Assembly (NCBI GenBank): GCA_002478145.1
Contig: DLMI01000141.1
Coordinates: 26,117 to 90,116 of the forward strand
Reading direction: 5' to 3'
Source: Acidobacteria bacterium UBA7540
GTDB taxonomy: Bacteria; Acidobacteriota; Terriglobia; UBA7540
Length of the DNA stretch: 64,000 nt
Shown here: one piece after another, positions 16,682-24,695 of the stretch
How positions within the stretch are numbered: the first letter of the stretch is position 1
Layout: the number at the start of each line of letters is the position of its first letter
Position numbers and translations under genes: made by a program
The notes under the pieces: generated by a model
What the model was told of the DNA's origin: nothing
Databases searched by the model: none
What the model saw: the letters and a program-made list of their open reading frames with translations, nothing else

Positions 16682-17425
16682 TCAGGGGATCGACTTTCCC
16701 CCGTCCACAACCAACACCTGCCCGGTGATGAAATCGCTCCGGGTGGCGAGAAAAAGCACCATCTCCGCAATGTCTTCGGGGCGGCCGGCCTTCCTGAGCG
16801 GAGTACCACGGATTATCTTCTCCATCCTTGCATCGCGCCTTTCGCCCGGGAAGAGAATCGTCCCCGGAGCCACGCTGTTCACCTGAATGTGCGGTGCCAG
16901 TGCCTTTGCCAGGGAGCGCGTGAGCGAAATGACGCCCGCCTTTGAGGCGCAGTAGTGGATGTAATCCGGCCATGCCTGAAGCCCGCCGAGAGAAGATATG
17001 ATAACGATCCGGCCGTGGCCCTGGCGCTGCATGATCCGGGCTGCTGCCTGAGCGCAGAAAAACGCCCCCTTCAGGTTGATGCCCAGGATCTTGTCCCAAT
17101 CGTCTTCGGAGAGCTTGTCCCACTTGACGGGAAAGAAGATGCCCGCGTTGTTGACCAATAAATCGAGGCGCCCGAAACGTTTCTCGACCGCTCGGAACAT
17201 CGCCGCCACCTGTTTGGGCCGGGAAACGTCCGCGCGGGCGGCGATGGCCTGGACCCCCAAACTCTCAATCTCGCGCACGCTGGCTTGTGCGCCTTCCTTC
17301 GATTCGTTGTAATGCACCACAACATTGGCCCCGGCGCGCGCTAGGGTCAACGCGATGGCACGACCCATGCGCCTTCCCGCGCCGGTCACTACGGCGACTT
17401 GGTCTTGAAGTGGACGATTGTTCAT
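16682..17425 (-). CDS. Short-chain dehydrogenase/reductase, pteridine-reductase-like
   Basis: 247 residues with a complete classical SDR set: TGAGRRMGRAIA at the cofactor site, NNAG, the catalytic Ser in VIISSLGG, and Tyr/Lys in HYCASKAG, with the C-terminal VDGG. The R-R pair in the glycine motif and the HYNESKEGA stretch after strand 2 indicate NADPH use. They resemble pteridine reductases (FolM/PTR1) as well as FabG. The substrate remains open. A GTG directly precedes the ATG at 17425 and could also start. The ribosome site is weak. Confidence 0.85.
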   Translation of the reverse strand: MNNRPLQDQVAVVTGAGRRMGRAIALTLARAGANVVVHYNESKEGAQASVREIESLGVQAIAARADVSRPKQVAAMFRAVEKRFGRLDLLVNNAGIFFPVKWDKLSEDDWDKILGINLKGAFFCAQAAARIMQRQGHGRIVIISSLGGLQAWPDYIHYCASKAGVISLTRSLAKALAPHIQVNSVAPGTILFPGERRDARMEKIIRGTPLRKAGRPEDIAEMVLFLATRSDFITGQVLVVDGGKSIP

Positions 17426-17485
17426 CACGCCTGCATTGATATCACGCCCCAGCGGAATGTCAAGCCTGTTTGTTTCCGTTATACT

Positions 17486-17555
17486 CCGCAGATTCCGCCG
17501 ATGACACAGATTAACACCAGTCTTGACTCATCTGCGTCATCGGCGCAATCTGCGG
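17486..17555. repeat. Palindromic repeat, 25-base arms
   Basis: CCGCAGATTCCGCCGATGAC at the left matches the reverse complement of TCTGCGTCATCGGCGCAATC at the right with two mismatches. It occupies part of the 360-base gap between the SDR and the glutaredoxin-like gene, which otherwise shows no gene. Confidence 0.75.
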
Positions 17556-17788
17556 ATTTGTCTTTGATCGTCCACCGTATGGGCTCAACCGTCTTGATCT
17601 TGAACGGCTCGATAATCGTTCGAACCGGCATGATGGCCCCCCCTGACAAAGAATTTGTACTTAGCTTAACCCATGCAGGGTAGCACTGACTAGCGCCTGA
17701 CCCCAGCGCACTCCTACTTAAGATTCCCATCTGGCAGCGCAATTCCTTGACGCTCCCCCGCCCATCCCCTAGAATCGCAATTTAGGCC

Positions 17789-18034
17789 ATGAATGACGTG
17801 GTGGTTTATTCCAAGCCCGGCTGCTGCCTGTGCGACGAGGTTAAAGAGAATCTTAAAAGGCTGAAGGCAAGCTACGCTTTCAACTTGCGCGAGGTAGATA
17901 TCCTCGAAGATCCCGAAGCTCACGAGAGATTCAAAGAAGAGATTCCCGTAGTCTTCATTAACGGCAAAAAGGCGTTCAAGTACCGCTTAGATGAAAAGCA
18001 GTTCCTGAAGAAACTGGAGAGCGACAGGGGATGA
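17789..18034 (+). CDS. Glutaredoxin-like protein (DUF836 type)
   Basis: 81 residues with a thioredoxin fold: the strand VVVYSKPGC, a CxxC site at Cys12-Cys15 (CCLC), the cis-proline strand IPVVFING, and a final helix. This small family carries out thiol-disulfide exchange in the cytosol. It stops eight bases before bshB1, so the two are probably one transcript. That suggests work with bacillithiol rather than glutathione, as an inference from context. No strong ribosome site precedes the ATG. Confidence 0.8.
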   Translation: MNDVVVYSKPGCCLCDEVKENLKRLKASYAFNLREVDILEDPEAHERFKEEIPVVFINGKKAFKYRLDEKQFLKKLESDRG

Positions 18035-18041
18035 ATCACAA

Positions 18042-18794
18042 ATGAAAACTCCTCCATCAACCGCTCGAAATCCCAAACCCATGAGACTCGACATTCTCGC
18101 CATCGCCGCGCATCCGGACGATGTCGAGCTAACCTGTGGAGGCGCCCTCATCAAGATGGTCGAAGCCGGCTACAAGGTGGGGATCGTTGACCTGACGGTC
18201 GGCGAATCGGGTACGCGGGGGAGCGTTGCGCTGCGCAAGAGAGAATCCGATCGCGCTTCCCTGGTGATGGGCATTGTTCACCGGGAAAACCTGGGCCTGC
18301 CCGATGCCGGAGTCGAGGACCGGCGCGATTATAAGCTGAAGATTGCGCAGCGCATTCGCGCCCTCCAGCCGCGCACAGTGATCTTACCCTACTGGGAAGG
18401 GCGCCATCCCGATCATTACATTGCCGGGCAAATCGGCTATGAAGCCTGCTTCCTTGCCGGTCTTGCCAAGTTGCCGCTCGAGGGCCCTCCGCACCGCCCG
18501 CACAAGATCATTTACGCCTCACTTTATGTGCCCGCATTGCCCCCCACCTTCGTGGTTGACATCACCGACCAGTTCGAAAAAAAACTCAAGGCCGTCCTTT
18601 GCTACGCCTCGCAATTCTCGCCTCGCCAGGATTGGCGGAACTTGTTTCCCTCCCGCGTGGACTGCCGCGAGCGGCTGGCCTCCCAGGCTCGCCATTTCGG
18701 GGACATGATCGGCGTGCGCTACGGCGAGCCGTTCGTTACCCGAGAGATTGCGGCCGTGGACGATCTCGTCCACATGCCCGTAGGCTCAATTTAG
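18042..18794 (+). CDS. bshB1: Bacillithiol biosynthesis deacetylase BshB1-like
   Basis: 250 residues of the LmbE/PIG-L zinc deacetylase fold. The metal motif AHPDDVE lies near residue 23. The strings GYKVGIVDLTVGESGTRGS and RENLGLPDAG match the BshB1 subgroup, which removes acetyl from GlcNAc-malate in bacillithiol synthesis. The catalytic region HPDHYIAG supplies another zinc ligand. Other N-acetylsugar or mycothiol-type substrates remain possible because bshA and bshC are not in the window. An internal ATG at 18081 would remove 13 poorly conserved residues and could be the true start. Confidence 0.85.
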   Translation: MKTPPSTARNPKPMRLDILAIAAHPDDVELTCGGALIKMVEAGYKVGIVDLTVGESGTRGSVALRKRESDRASLVMGIVHRENLGLPDAGVEDRRDYKLKIAQRIRALQPRTVILPYWEGRHPDHYIAGQIGYEACFLAGLAKLPLEGPPHRPHKIIYASLYVPALPPTFVVDITDQFEKKLKAVLCYASQFSPRQDWRNLFPSRVDCRERLASQARHFGDMIGVRYGEPFVTREIAAVDDLVHMPVGSI

Positions 18795-18817
18795 AGCGAT
18801 CACATACCGTCAACGGT

Positions 18818-18908
18818 AGTGGGTCAATTTGATGTAGAGGCGGCTTTACGCCGCCATTTGGCGATCCCGCCTTGCGGGATCGCCGCTACAGCATCAAATT
18901 GACCCACT
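18818..18908. repeat. 91-base element with 17-base perfect terminal inverted repeats
   Basis: AGTGGGTCAATTTGATG at the left and its exact inverse at the right enclose a second stem (GGCGATCCCGC / GCGGGATCGCC). The shape is that of a tiny MITE or REP-like element between bshB1 and dedA, which converge on it. Confidence 0.8.
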
Positions 18909-18963
18909 TCCGTCGAGTTGACAGCGAAGAGTTGGGGCCAGTAATGTTGTGTTAATCCGCAAT

Positions 18964-19587
18964 CTAAGATGTGCGAACGCGGTTTCTCCACCGGTCGCGG
19001 ATGAACCAGACGGCGGCGAGAACAATGAGAACTGCCAGGACGGTGTCGAAGCGGCGGAAGTAATGCCGCAGGGTTTCCCAACGCTCGCCGAGCTTCACAC
19101 CGGCATAGGCAAGCGCCAGACACCAGGGAAGTGAACCCAGGAAGGTAAAAAGATTAAAGCGCAGAAGATCCATGCGGGCCACTCCCGCTGGAAAGGCAAT
19201 GAAGGTCCGGACCACGGGCAGCAGACGTGCCAGGAAAACTGCCCAATCACCGTAGCGCCGAAAGAAGCGGTCCGCCAATTCCAAGTCATGGTGTGTCACC
19301 AGAACGTAGCGGCCATATTTCTCGACCAGTGGCCGGCCTCCCAGCGAACCCACGTAATAGGCTACCAGCGAGCCGACGTTGCAGCCAAAAGCACCGGCAA
19401 TCGCCACCCACAGCAGTTTGAATCGACCCACGGAGACGAGGTATCCCGAAAACGGCATGATGACTTCCGAAGGCAAGGGGATGCACGCCGATTCAATCCC
19501 CATCAGCAGCACTATGCCCGGGTAGCCCGAGTGCGAGATTACAGAGATGATGAAACCAGCCAGAAACTCAAAGAAGGTTGTAACCAT
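18964..19587 (-). CDS. DedA-family membrane protein (VTT domain)
   Basis: 207 residues from the ATG at 19587, the usual DedA size. Characteristic stretches are GIVLLMGIESACIPLPSEV with the conserved Glu, AFGCNVGSLVAYYVG, and the Arg-rich FFRRYGDWAVFLARLLPVVRTFIAFPAG, where acidic and Arg residues are needed for function. DedA proteins handle lipid carriers such as undecaprenyl phosphate or phospholipids across the inner membrane. The frame runs further upstream to 19668, but those 27 residues are not family-like. Confidence 0.88.
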   Translation of the reverse strand: MVTTFFEFLAGFIISVISHSGYPGIVLLMGIESACIPLPSEVIMPFSGYLVSVGRFKLLWVAIAGAFGCNVGSLVAYYVGSLGGRPLVEKYGRYVLVTHHDLELADRFFRRYGDWAVFLARLLPVVRTFIAFPAGVARMDLLRFNLFTFLGSLPWCLALAYAGVKLGERWETLRHYFRRFDTVLAVLIVLAAVWFIRDRWRNRVRTS

Positions 19588-19680
19588 GAATTGATCGTGC
19601 CCACGCGCGGCAGGAATGCAAAATTCAACGATAGCCGGTAAGCGGCAGGAATCTCCGAGCCAGAGCAAACCGTGAATTCG

Positions 19681-19902
19681 CTAGAGAGATTCCGACTCCG
19701 GAGTTAAAACGAAACCGGGAAGCGCAACTCCCTCGGCCGATTTCTCGACCTTTACGCGGCGAACGTCCTGGTCTAATCCATCCACCTTTCTTAGCACGGC
19801 GTAAGAGGCGAAGACCTCTGAGTATAGCTTGGTGACCAGCCAGCAGTCGCCGGTCTCATTCAGACGCCAGAGTTGCCCCAACTGGATGCTCGCCACAGCC
19901 AC
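19681..19902 (-). CDS. Conserved small protein of unknown function
   Basis: 73 residues from a GTG preceded by GAGGAG nine bases upstream. The sequence (LGQLWRLNETGDCWLVTKLYSEVFASYAVLRK) is beta-rich with a Trp/Tyr pattern, without signal peptide or membrane segment. It looks like a small SH3-like or Tudor-like barrel. Similar short proteins seem common in related genomes, but I know no function. It lies just upstream of dedA on the same strand, within 100 bases, so the two may be cotranscribed. Confidence 0.55.
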   Translation of the reverse strand: MAVASIQLGQLWRLNETGDCWLVTKLYSEVFASYAVLRKVDGLDQDVRRVKVEKSAEGVALPGFVLTPESESL

Positions 19903-19938
19903 AGGTTAGCACTCCTCGGTTGAAGACATTCCGAATTC

Positions 19939-20071
19939 CCTGTCATGCTGATCCCGCCCTGCGGGAGAAGCATCTCCGCAGTTCCTTCCCAGGGCTAAGC
20001 GGCCAATTCGGCATGCGAACCGCCGAGATCCTTCGTCGTCCCGATCAGATCGGGACTCCTCAGGATGACAG
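19939..20071. repeat. Hairpin repeat variant with GATCCCGCC/GGCGGGATC-type insert
   Basis: TGTCATGCTGATCCCGCCCT at the left and GATCGGGACTCCTCAGGATG ACAGG at the right form a diverged member of the repeat family. The remainder of 19903-20196 shows no gene. Confidence 0.6.
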
Positions 20072-20196
20072 GCACCTTGCGATTTAAGATTCGGTGCTGT
20101 GGGCATTAATCTAACCTCTCCAAGCCCCGGAGTCAATAGCCCGGGCCACAGTTCGGGCCACAGCAACCTCTGCGCGCAGAATGATGGGGTCCTCAT

Positions 20197-21324
20197 TCAG
20201 GAAGCCAGTTCCAACACCCGGTCAATCTCCTCCTCGGTGTTATAAAAATGAGGGGCGATTCGAACCATCCCGCATCGCGCAGCTACCTGCACACGGTGGG
20301 CGAGAAAGCATTCCAGGAGACGCTCCGCCCCAGCTTGACGCGGCACAAAAGAGACAATCCCCGAGGCTTCTTCGCGGGCGCGAGGACCGAACACAGAGTG
20401 GCCTTGTGCAAGCAGTCCGCCGCGCAACCGATCAGTCAAATCCAGGACGCGCTCGGCAATACTCGCAATTCCAACCTCGAGAAGGAGATTCACCGCGGCG
20501 CCCAGTCCGTAGACCCCCACTGTATTGAGCGTGCCGCATTCATATCGGCGGGCGTCCTCCCGCCAGGAAAGGTCTCGCCGGGAGAAATCGCTCCAATGGC
20601 GAACTGTCATCCACCCGATTTCCGGGGGGGTGATCTTTTCCATCACCTGGCGATTCACGTAGAGCAACGCCGAACCCTCCGGTCCCAGCATCCACTTGTG
20701 GCTGTCTGCGGCAAGGCCCGCAATGTTGGCTCTCCTTACGTCCACCGGAAACGCCCCCAGTCCCTGGATGGCATCCACAAAGAGCAGACAGCCATGTGCA
20801 GCGCAAGCCTTACCCAACTTTTCGAGGTCCAGACGGAACCCGCTAAGGTATTGCACGAAGCTTACCGTCACCACGCGCGTGCGCGGCGTCAGTGCCCTTA
20901 GGATCGACTCCTGACTCACCCGGCCTTCTTCTGCCGGCACCAGCCGCAAAACCACTCCTCGCTTCTGCAACGCCTTCCAGGGATAAAAATTGGCCGGAAA
21001 CTCGCCTTCAATGGAAACAACTTCATCTCCCGGCTGCCAATCCAGGCCGTTCGCGAAAGACGAGATACCCTCCGAAGTGTTCTTGGCGAAGGCAATTTCA
21101 TCCGGTTCCGCATTGATCAACTGCGCCAGGGATCGCCGCACCCCCGCGTAGGTTTCCACCCAACGTTGCCAGTGTTCGGCGCCGAAATGCTGGACATCGT
21201 CAAGCAGGCCGACCATGGCGTCACGGACTCGTTGCGAGATCGGCGCCACCGCCGCGTGATTCATGTAAATCGACGAAGCAGTGACTGGAAACTGTGAACG
21301 GTAATGCTGAACATCAAGAGGCAT
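20197..21324 (-). CDS. Class V aminotransferase (cysteine-desulfurase-like)
   Basis: 375 residues of the fold-type I PLP enzymes. Visible features: YMNHAAVAPIS at the start, FAKNTSEGIS for cofactor phosphate binding, DAIQGLGAFPVDV with the PLP-ring Asp, and the Schiff-base lysine in ADSHKWMLGPEG. It resembles the SufS/NifS/kynureninase group but lacks an obvious cysteine-desulfurase loop, and there is no suf partner next door. The real activity (desulfurase, isopenicillin epimerase-like, or lyase) cannot be fixed. I chose the ATG at 21324 because the 13 residues before it (to 21363) are atypical. Confidence 0.85.
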   Translation of the reverse strand: MPLDVQHYRSQFPVTASSIYMNHAAVAPISQRVRDAMVGLLDDVQHFGAEHWQRWVETYAGVRRSLAQLINAEPDEIAFAKNTSEGISSFANGLDWQPGDEVVSIEGEFPANFYPWKALQKRGVVLRLVPAEEGRVSQESILRALTPRTRVVTVSFVQYLSGFRLDLEKLGKACAAHGCLLFVDAIQGLGAFPVDVRRANIAGLAADSHKWMLGPEGSALLYVNRQVMEKITPPEIGWMTVRHWSDFSRRDLSWREDARRYECGTLNTVGVYGLGAAVNLLLEVGIASIAERVLDLTDRLRGGLLAQGHSVFGPRAREEASGIVSFVPRQAGAERLLECFLAHRVQVAARCGMVRIAPHFYNTEEEIDRVLELAS

Positions 21325-22388
21325 GTGAGAGTATCCGGTCCATGGCAACGTTCTGAGAACCATTCAGTATACATGCGCCGCGCTGAGGCGACCAGGGCAG
21401 AGAAGACCCCGCTATGGCCCAGTTTGGATTGTTCGATTCCTGCGCTGTAGAATCGAGTGAGCCGCACGCCGCCCACGCCAGAGAGACCTGCGCCCCAGGC
21501 CGAAGGGAGAGCGTCTGTTTCCTGGTTGAAGACGAAACTGGCGTGCCGCCTCGACCAAACCAGAGCCCACCCAGCGCCCCAGGTGCTCGCTTAGCCGCCA
21601 TTGCCTCACGTATCGGTGAGCCACGCGAATAGAAGGGCATGTCAAAACTTCAGGTGATTCCTAAGAACAATTGGCTATCTATAATAAACAGAGTGAGTTA
21701 GATGTCAGTAGATCCCGAGGCAAGGATTTTGGTTGGGCTAGGTTGTTGAACCCACTAAATCCTTTCAAGAGGGAAGCCTCCGGCTGGCCTAAAGATCGCG
21801 AAAGGATTTGCCATCCTCTCCACCGCATTGCATGGGCCGTCGCAGCCCACGGTCCCCGATCTTAATGGTGGGAGACCCTTGTAGCGTGGGAGCGCGTCAT
21901 CCCCGCCAAAGCGACGACCCCGCTTTGTAGCGCCGATGCCCAGTTTGCCTAGCCGGATCCTGTCGGCGTGGCGTGCCTTCGGGGCGGCGGCGCTACTGTC
22001 AGAAAAGTAGAGAAGAGTGCAGCCAGACATCGCCCCCCTTTGGCGAGGCTCCGGTTCAGCGCCAGACGCTGAGCGCGAGTGCCGTCATGCTGAGCGCGAA
22101 AGACAACTGTAGTCCCGCTCCAGCGGGATCGCCCGCCAAAACGCGGCGGACTCAGGATGACAGTTGGCTCCAACTTCGGAATTCAGGTTTTTGATCTGCG
22201 ACATCTATGTTCTGGGCGCCAGCCCACTTTATTCGCACGGGCTTTCTCGACCGCGCGCTTTCGGGCGGGGTGAGAGGGGGAATCTCGTTCACAGATGTGG
22301 CGAGACACCCGGGGAAGAGCGGCAGACAGGCGCGGAAATCGAATTGTGGGGCAGTTCCAAGCAGGAGCGCTACGTCTGATAAGGTATG
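21325..22388. other. Gene-poor stretch with repeat debris
   Basis: About 1.06 kb without a supportable gene. Short frames exist on both strands but lack ribosome sites and family-like sequence. Within it, 22083-22164 is a diverged hairpin repeat (CGTCATGCTGAGCGCGAAAG ... GACTCAGGATGACAG), and 21878-22000 contains GTAGCG/GGCGCTAC-type inverted bits. It may be the remains of decayed genes. Confidence 0.6.
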
Positions 22389-22736
22389 TTATGTTAACTT
22401 AAGAGAGGGGCGAGCTTTGAAGTCGCCGACCGCACCCGATGCGAGAATTGGGGCCATTGCCTTGGTGATGATGGCGTCGGGGAGGCTTAGCAGAATGCCA
22501 AGAAACAATCCGACAGCCCAGCCGGGCCAAGGCAGTCGTATGTTGCAGATTACGAATCCGAGGGCGAAACGAGCGATGAACGCGCCGAGCATGGCAGCGC
22601 GCTTGTCCGGATAGCTCATAGGAATCATTAACGCAACATCAATGCCACCGAAGATGAGCCCACAAAGTACACCTAGATATATTCTTGACGTTGTTCCCTC
22701 CTCAGACCGTTGTCGAAAAAGTGCGGCCGGGCCCAA
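22389..22736 (-). CDS. Small integral membrane protein of unknown function
   Basis: Three or four hydrophobic helices (YLGVLCGLIFGGIDVALMIP, AMLGAFIARFALGFVICNI, GWAVGLFLGILLSLPDAII) joined by short charged turns such as SYPDKRAA. The coding character is good. The annotated TTG start at 22736 leaves a non-membrane leader. A perfect GAGGAGGGA ribosome site lies inside that leader, about 10 bases before an in-frame ATA (22682), so translation may start there or nearby. The gene follows the SelA-like gene on the same strand by four bases and may be the last gene of that transcript. I do not recognise the family. Confidence 0.6.
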   Translation of the reverse strand: MGPAALFRQRSEEGTTSRIYLGVLCGLIFGGIDVALMIPMSYPDKRAAMLGAFIARFALGFVICNIRLPWPGWAVGLFLGILLSLPDAIITKAMAPILASGAVGDFKARPSLKLT

Positions 22737-22740
22737 GTCC

Positions 22741-24012
22741 TCAGGCTCGTATTGCTCCCTTGAGCACTTCGCGAAGGCGTCGCGCCACGATCAGGTCCTC
22801 AGATGATTGCAGCATCCACACGCCCACAACGATGGTATTGGGCCCGGAGGGCAATCCCCCCATGGCAGGCCCCGCCCCGGTCGCGGGATTCAACTCAATG
22901 CGCGGACTTCCCTGCCGCAGCTTCTCCATTACTTGCTGCCCGGTGATGGGGATGCGATTCTGGTCGTAAGTAATCAGCAAATGCGGGACGTGGTTGGCAA
23001 CGGGAGGAAGAAAGATCTTGGTCTCCACGGTGGGAATACCCTTCACATGGTCGGCGATTCTTTCGGCACGTTTCCGGAACCCCGCCTGCATAGCCTCCTC
23101 GTCCTGGCTCAAGAGCCAATCCACTGCGGCGACCAAGCCAATGATCTCTTCCTTTCCGACCTTCATGCCGCGACCAATTGTGTTCGAGTAAGGAGAGTTG
23201 TTTTTTAGCGCAAACTCAATCAGGTCCTTCCTTCCCAGCAATAGGCCGGTGCATTGCGGCCCCCGAATTCCCTTCCCCCCGGAAAAAGTCACGAGATCAA
23301 ATCCCATTTGCACGTAATTCCAGAGATTCGCGATGGGCGGAATATCTGCCGCAGCATCGTTGAAACAGGGCACTCCATGCTTGTGGGCCACCCGCACCCA
23401 GTCCTCGCGGCTGATCTGGCCACCCTCGGCGGCGTTGAAGAAGTTGGTCATCACGGTCCGTTCGTTGAATGCCGCCTCGTATTCTTGCAATGTTTCAATC
23501 TCGACGAACCTGATCCCACAGTTACGGAGGGCGTGGTCGTACCCGTAGCGATGGGTTTTCTGGACGATGACTTCGTTCTTCAGCCCTGACATGTCGACCG
23601 GTACATTCACGATGGCCTGCTCGTTCCCGAGAGTGATACAAGCGGCGGTCCCCAGCGTCAGGGCTGAGGCTGCACCGGCCGTCACCAGAGCAGCTTCACA
23701 GTGCAGACGACGCGCCAGGTACTCTCCTGCCGCTCGGTGCAACTCTTCGATGTTGACGGGCTGCTGCGCGGCTCGAGTCATCGCGGCCTGCACTTCGGGA
23801 GGCAGAACTGACGCCGAAAGAATGGTGAAGGTTCCAGCCGCGTTGATGAACGGAGTGACACCTAGTTTGCTATAGTAATCCACTCCTTTTTCCGAGGGAT
23901 GTCCCTTGGCTCGAGCCTCGCCGGCTGCACTTCCATACGCCACAGCCCCGCTCACCATCAGCGTTTGGCCTGTTTTGCGAAAGAACTTTCTTCGGGTAAT
24001 GGCGCTAGGCAT
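22741..24012 (-). CDS. Tat-exported SelA-like PLP enzyme
   Basis: 423 residues with a twin-arginine signal (SAITRRKFFRKTGQ, then AYGSAAGEARA). The rest is a fold-type I PLP protein of the selenocysteine synthase (SelA)/D-glucosaminate-6-phosphate ammonia-lyase type, with Lys247 in TFSGGKGIRGPQC as Schiff-base lysine and Asp219 in CFNDAAADIPP. It lacks the tRNA-binding context of real SelA, so a lyase or aldolase acting on an amino acid or amino sugar is likelier. A GGAGGAG site precedes the ATG. It is 21 bases after RidA and shares the transcript with the amidohydrolase, and all three carry export signals. An exported PLP lyase is unusual, and Tat would carry it folded with its cofactor. Confidence 0.85.
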   Translation of the reverse strand: MPSAITRRKFFRKTGQTLMVSGAVAYGSAAGEARAKGHPSEKGVDYYSKLGVTPFINAAGTFTILSASVLPPEVQAAMTRAAQQPVNIEELHRAAGEYLARRLHCEAALVTAGAASALTLGTAACITLGNEQAIVNVPVDMSGLKNEVIVQKTHRYGYDHALRNCGIRFVEIETLQEYEAAFNERTVMTNFFNAAEGGQISREDWVRVAHKHGVPCFNDAAADIPPIANLWNYVQMGFDLVTFSGGKGIRGPQCTGLLLGRKDLIEFALKNNSPYSNTIGRGMKVGKEEIIGLVAAVDWLLSQDEEAMQAGFRKRAERIADHVKGIPTVETKIFLPPVANHVPHLLITYDQNRIPITGQQVMEKLRQGSPRIELNPATGAGPAMGGLPSGPNTIVVGVWMLQSSEDLIVARRLREVLKGAIRA

Positions 24013-24033
24013 GGGATGCTCCTCCAGTCTCCT

Positions 24034-24498
24034 TTAGCGTGTCTTTACCGCGATTGCGGTAATCTCAACACGAGCCTTGCTGACCAACGCCGCCACCTGC
24101 ACCGTTGCGCGCGCCGGCCTCGGCTCAGGGAAAAAGGTCTTGTAGACCTTGTTCATTTCCCCGAATTCAGCGATGTCCGCGAGATAGACGTTCACAGACA
24201 CCACATCTGTCATCTGCAGGCCGGCAGCTTCCACGATTTTCTTGATGTTCTCCAGTGCTGCCTGGGTTTCGGGCCCAATTCCTCCCGGGCGCAGCTTACC
24301 CTCGTCCAATCCCTCCTGCCCGGCGACGTAGAGGGTGTTGCCCACCAGGATGCCGTTGCTAAAGGGCAGTCCTTCTGCAGTTCCAGGCGGATTAATGGCG
24401 CGTTTTGCCGAGTTGAGGGGCTGGCCAGCAGCCATAAGCATGGCTGCCGCCCAGAAGGTAATTCCCAAAACTACCAACTTCGTCACTGTTTTGATCAC
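24034..24498 (-). CDS. Exported RidA-family enamine/imine deaminase
   Basis: 154 residues. After a signal peptide (about residues 1-23, hydrophobic VVLGITFWAAAMLMAAG) comes a full RidA domain with Arg130 in PARATVQVAALV, Glu145 in VEITAIAV, and the GLPFSNGILVG and YVAGQEGLD strands. RidA proteins hydrolyse reactive enamines and imines released by PLP lyases, giving a keto acid and ammonia. The start is a GTG with AGGAGG about nine bases upstream. Export of a RidA next to an exported PLP enzyme suggests the two act on the same intermediate in the periplasm. Confidence 0.88.
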   Translation of the reverse strand: MIKTVTKLVVLGITFWAAAMLMAAGQPLNSAKRAINPPGTAEGLPFSNGILVGNTLYVAGQEGLDEGKLRPGGIGPETQAALENIKKIVEAAGLQMTDVVSVNVYLADIAEFGEMNKVYKTFFPEPRPARATVQVAALVSKARVEITAIAVKTR

Positions 24499-24523
24499 CG
24501 GGACAAGTCCTCCTTCCTCCTGA

Positions 24524-24643
24524 TGTCATTCCGAGCGCAGCGAGGAATCTGGCTCTGATTCCTTTTTTCACTGGAGCGATGGGGGGATTTCGCTAATCCT
24601 GGAGTTCCAGAGCGAGATTCCTCGCTGCGCTCGGAATGACACC
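24524..24643. repeat. Hairpin repeat between amidohydrolase and RidA genes
   Basis: TCATTCCGAGCGCAGCGAGG on the left and GCGAGATTCCTCGCTGCGCTC ending GGAATGACA on the right, with about 50 bases between. Bits of the right arm (GGAATGACAGCTTTCACA) are repeated downstream to about 24690. Confidence 0.85.
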
Positions 24644-24695
24644 TTTCACATAGGAATGACAGCTTTCACATTCACTCGGAATGGCAGCTTTCATG

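Noticed and set aside
17399..17683. 94-residue plus-strand frame
   Set aside because: No ribosome site, starts within the SDR start region, and spans a palindromic repeat.
21314..21645. Minus-strand frames upstream of the aminotransferase
   Set aside because: Several overlapping frames of similar length, none with a ribosome site; possibly a decayed gene but not demonstrable.
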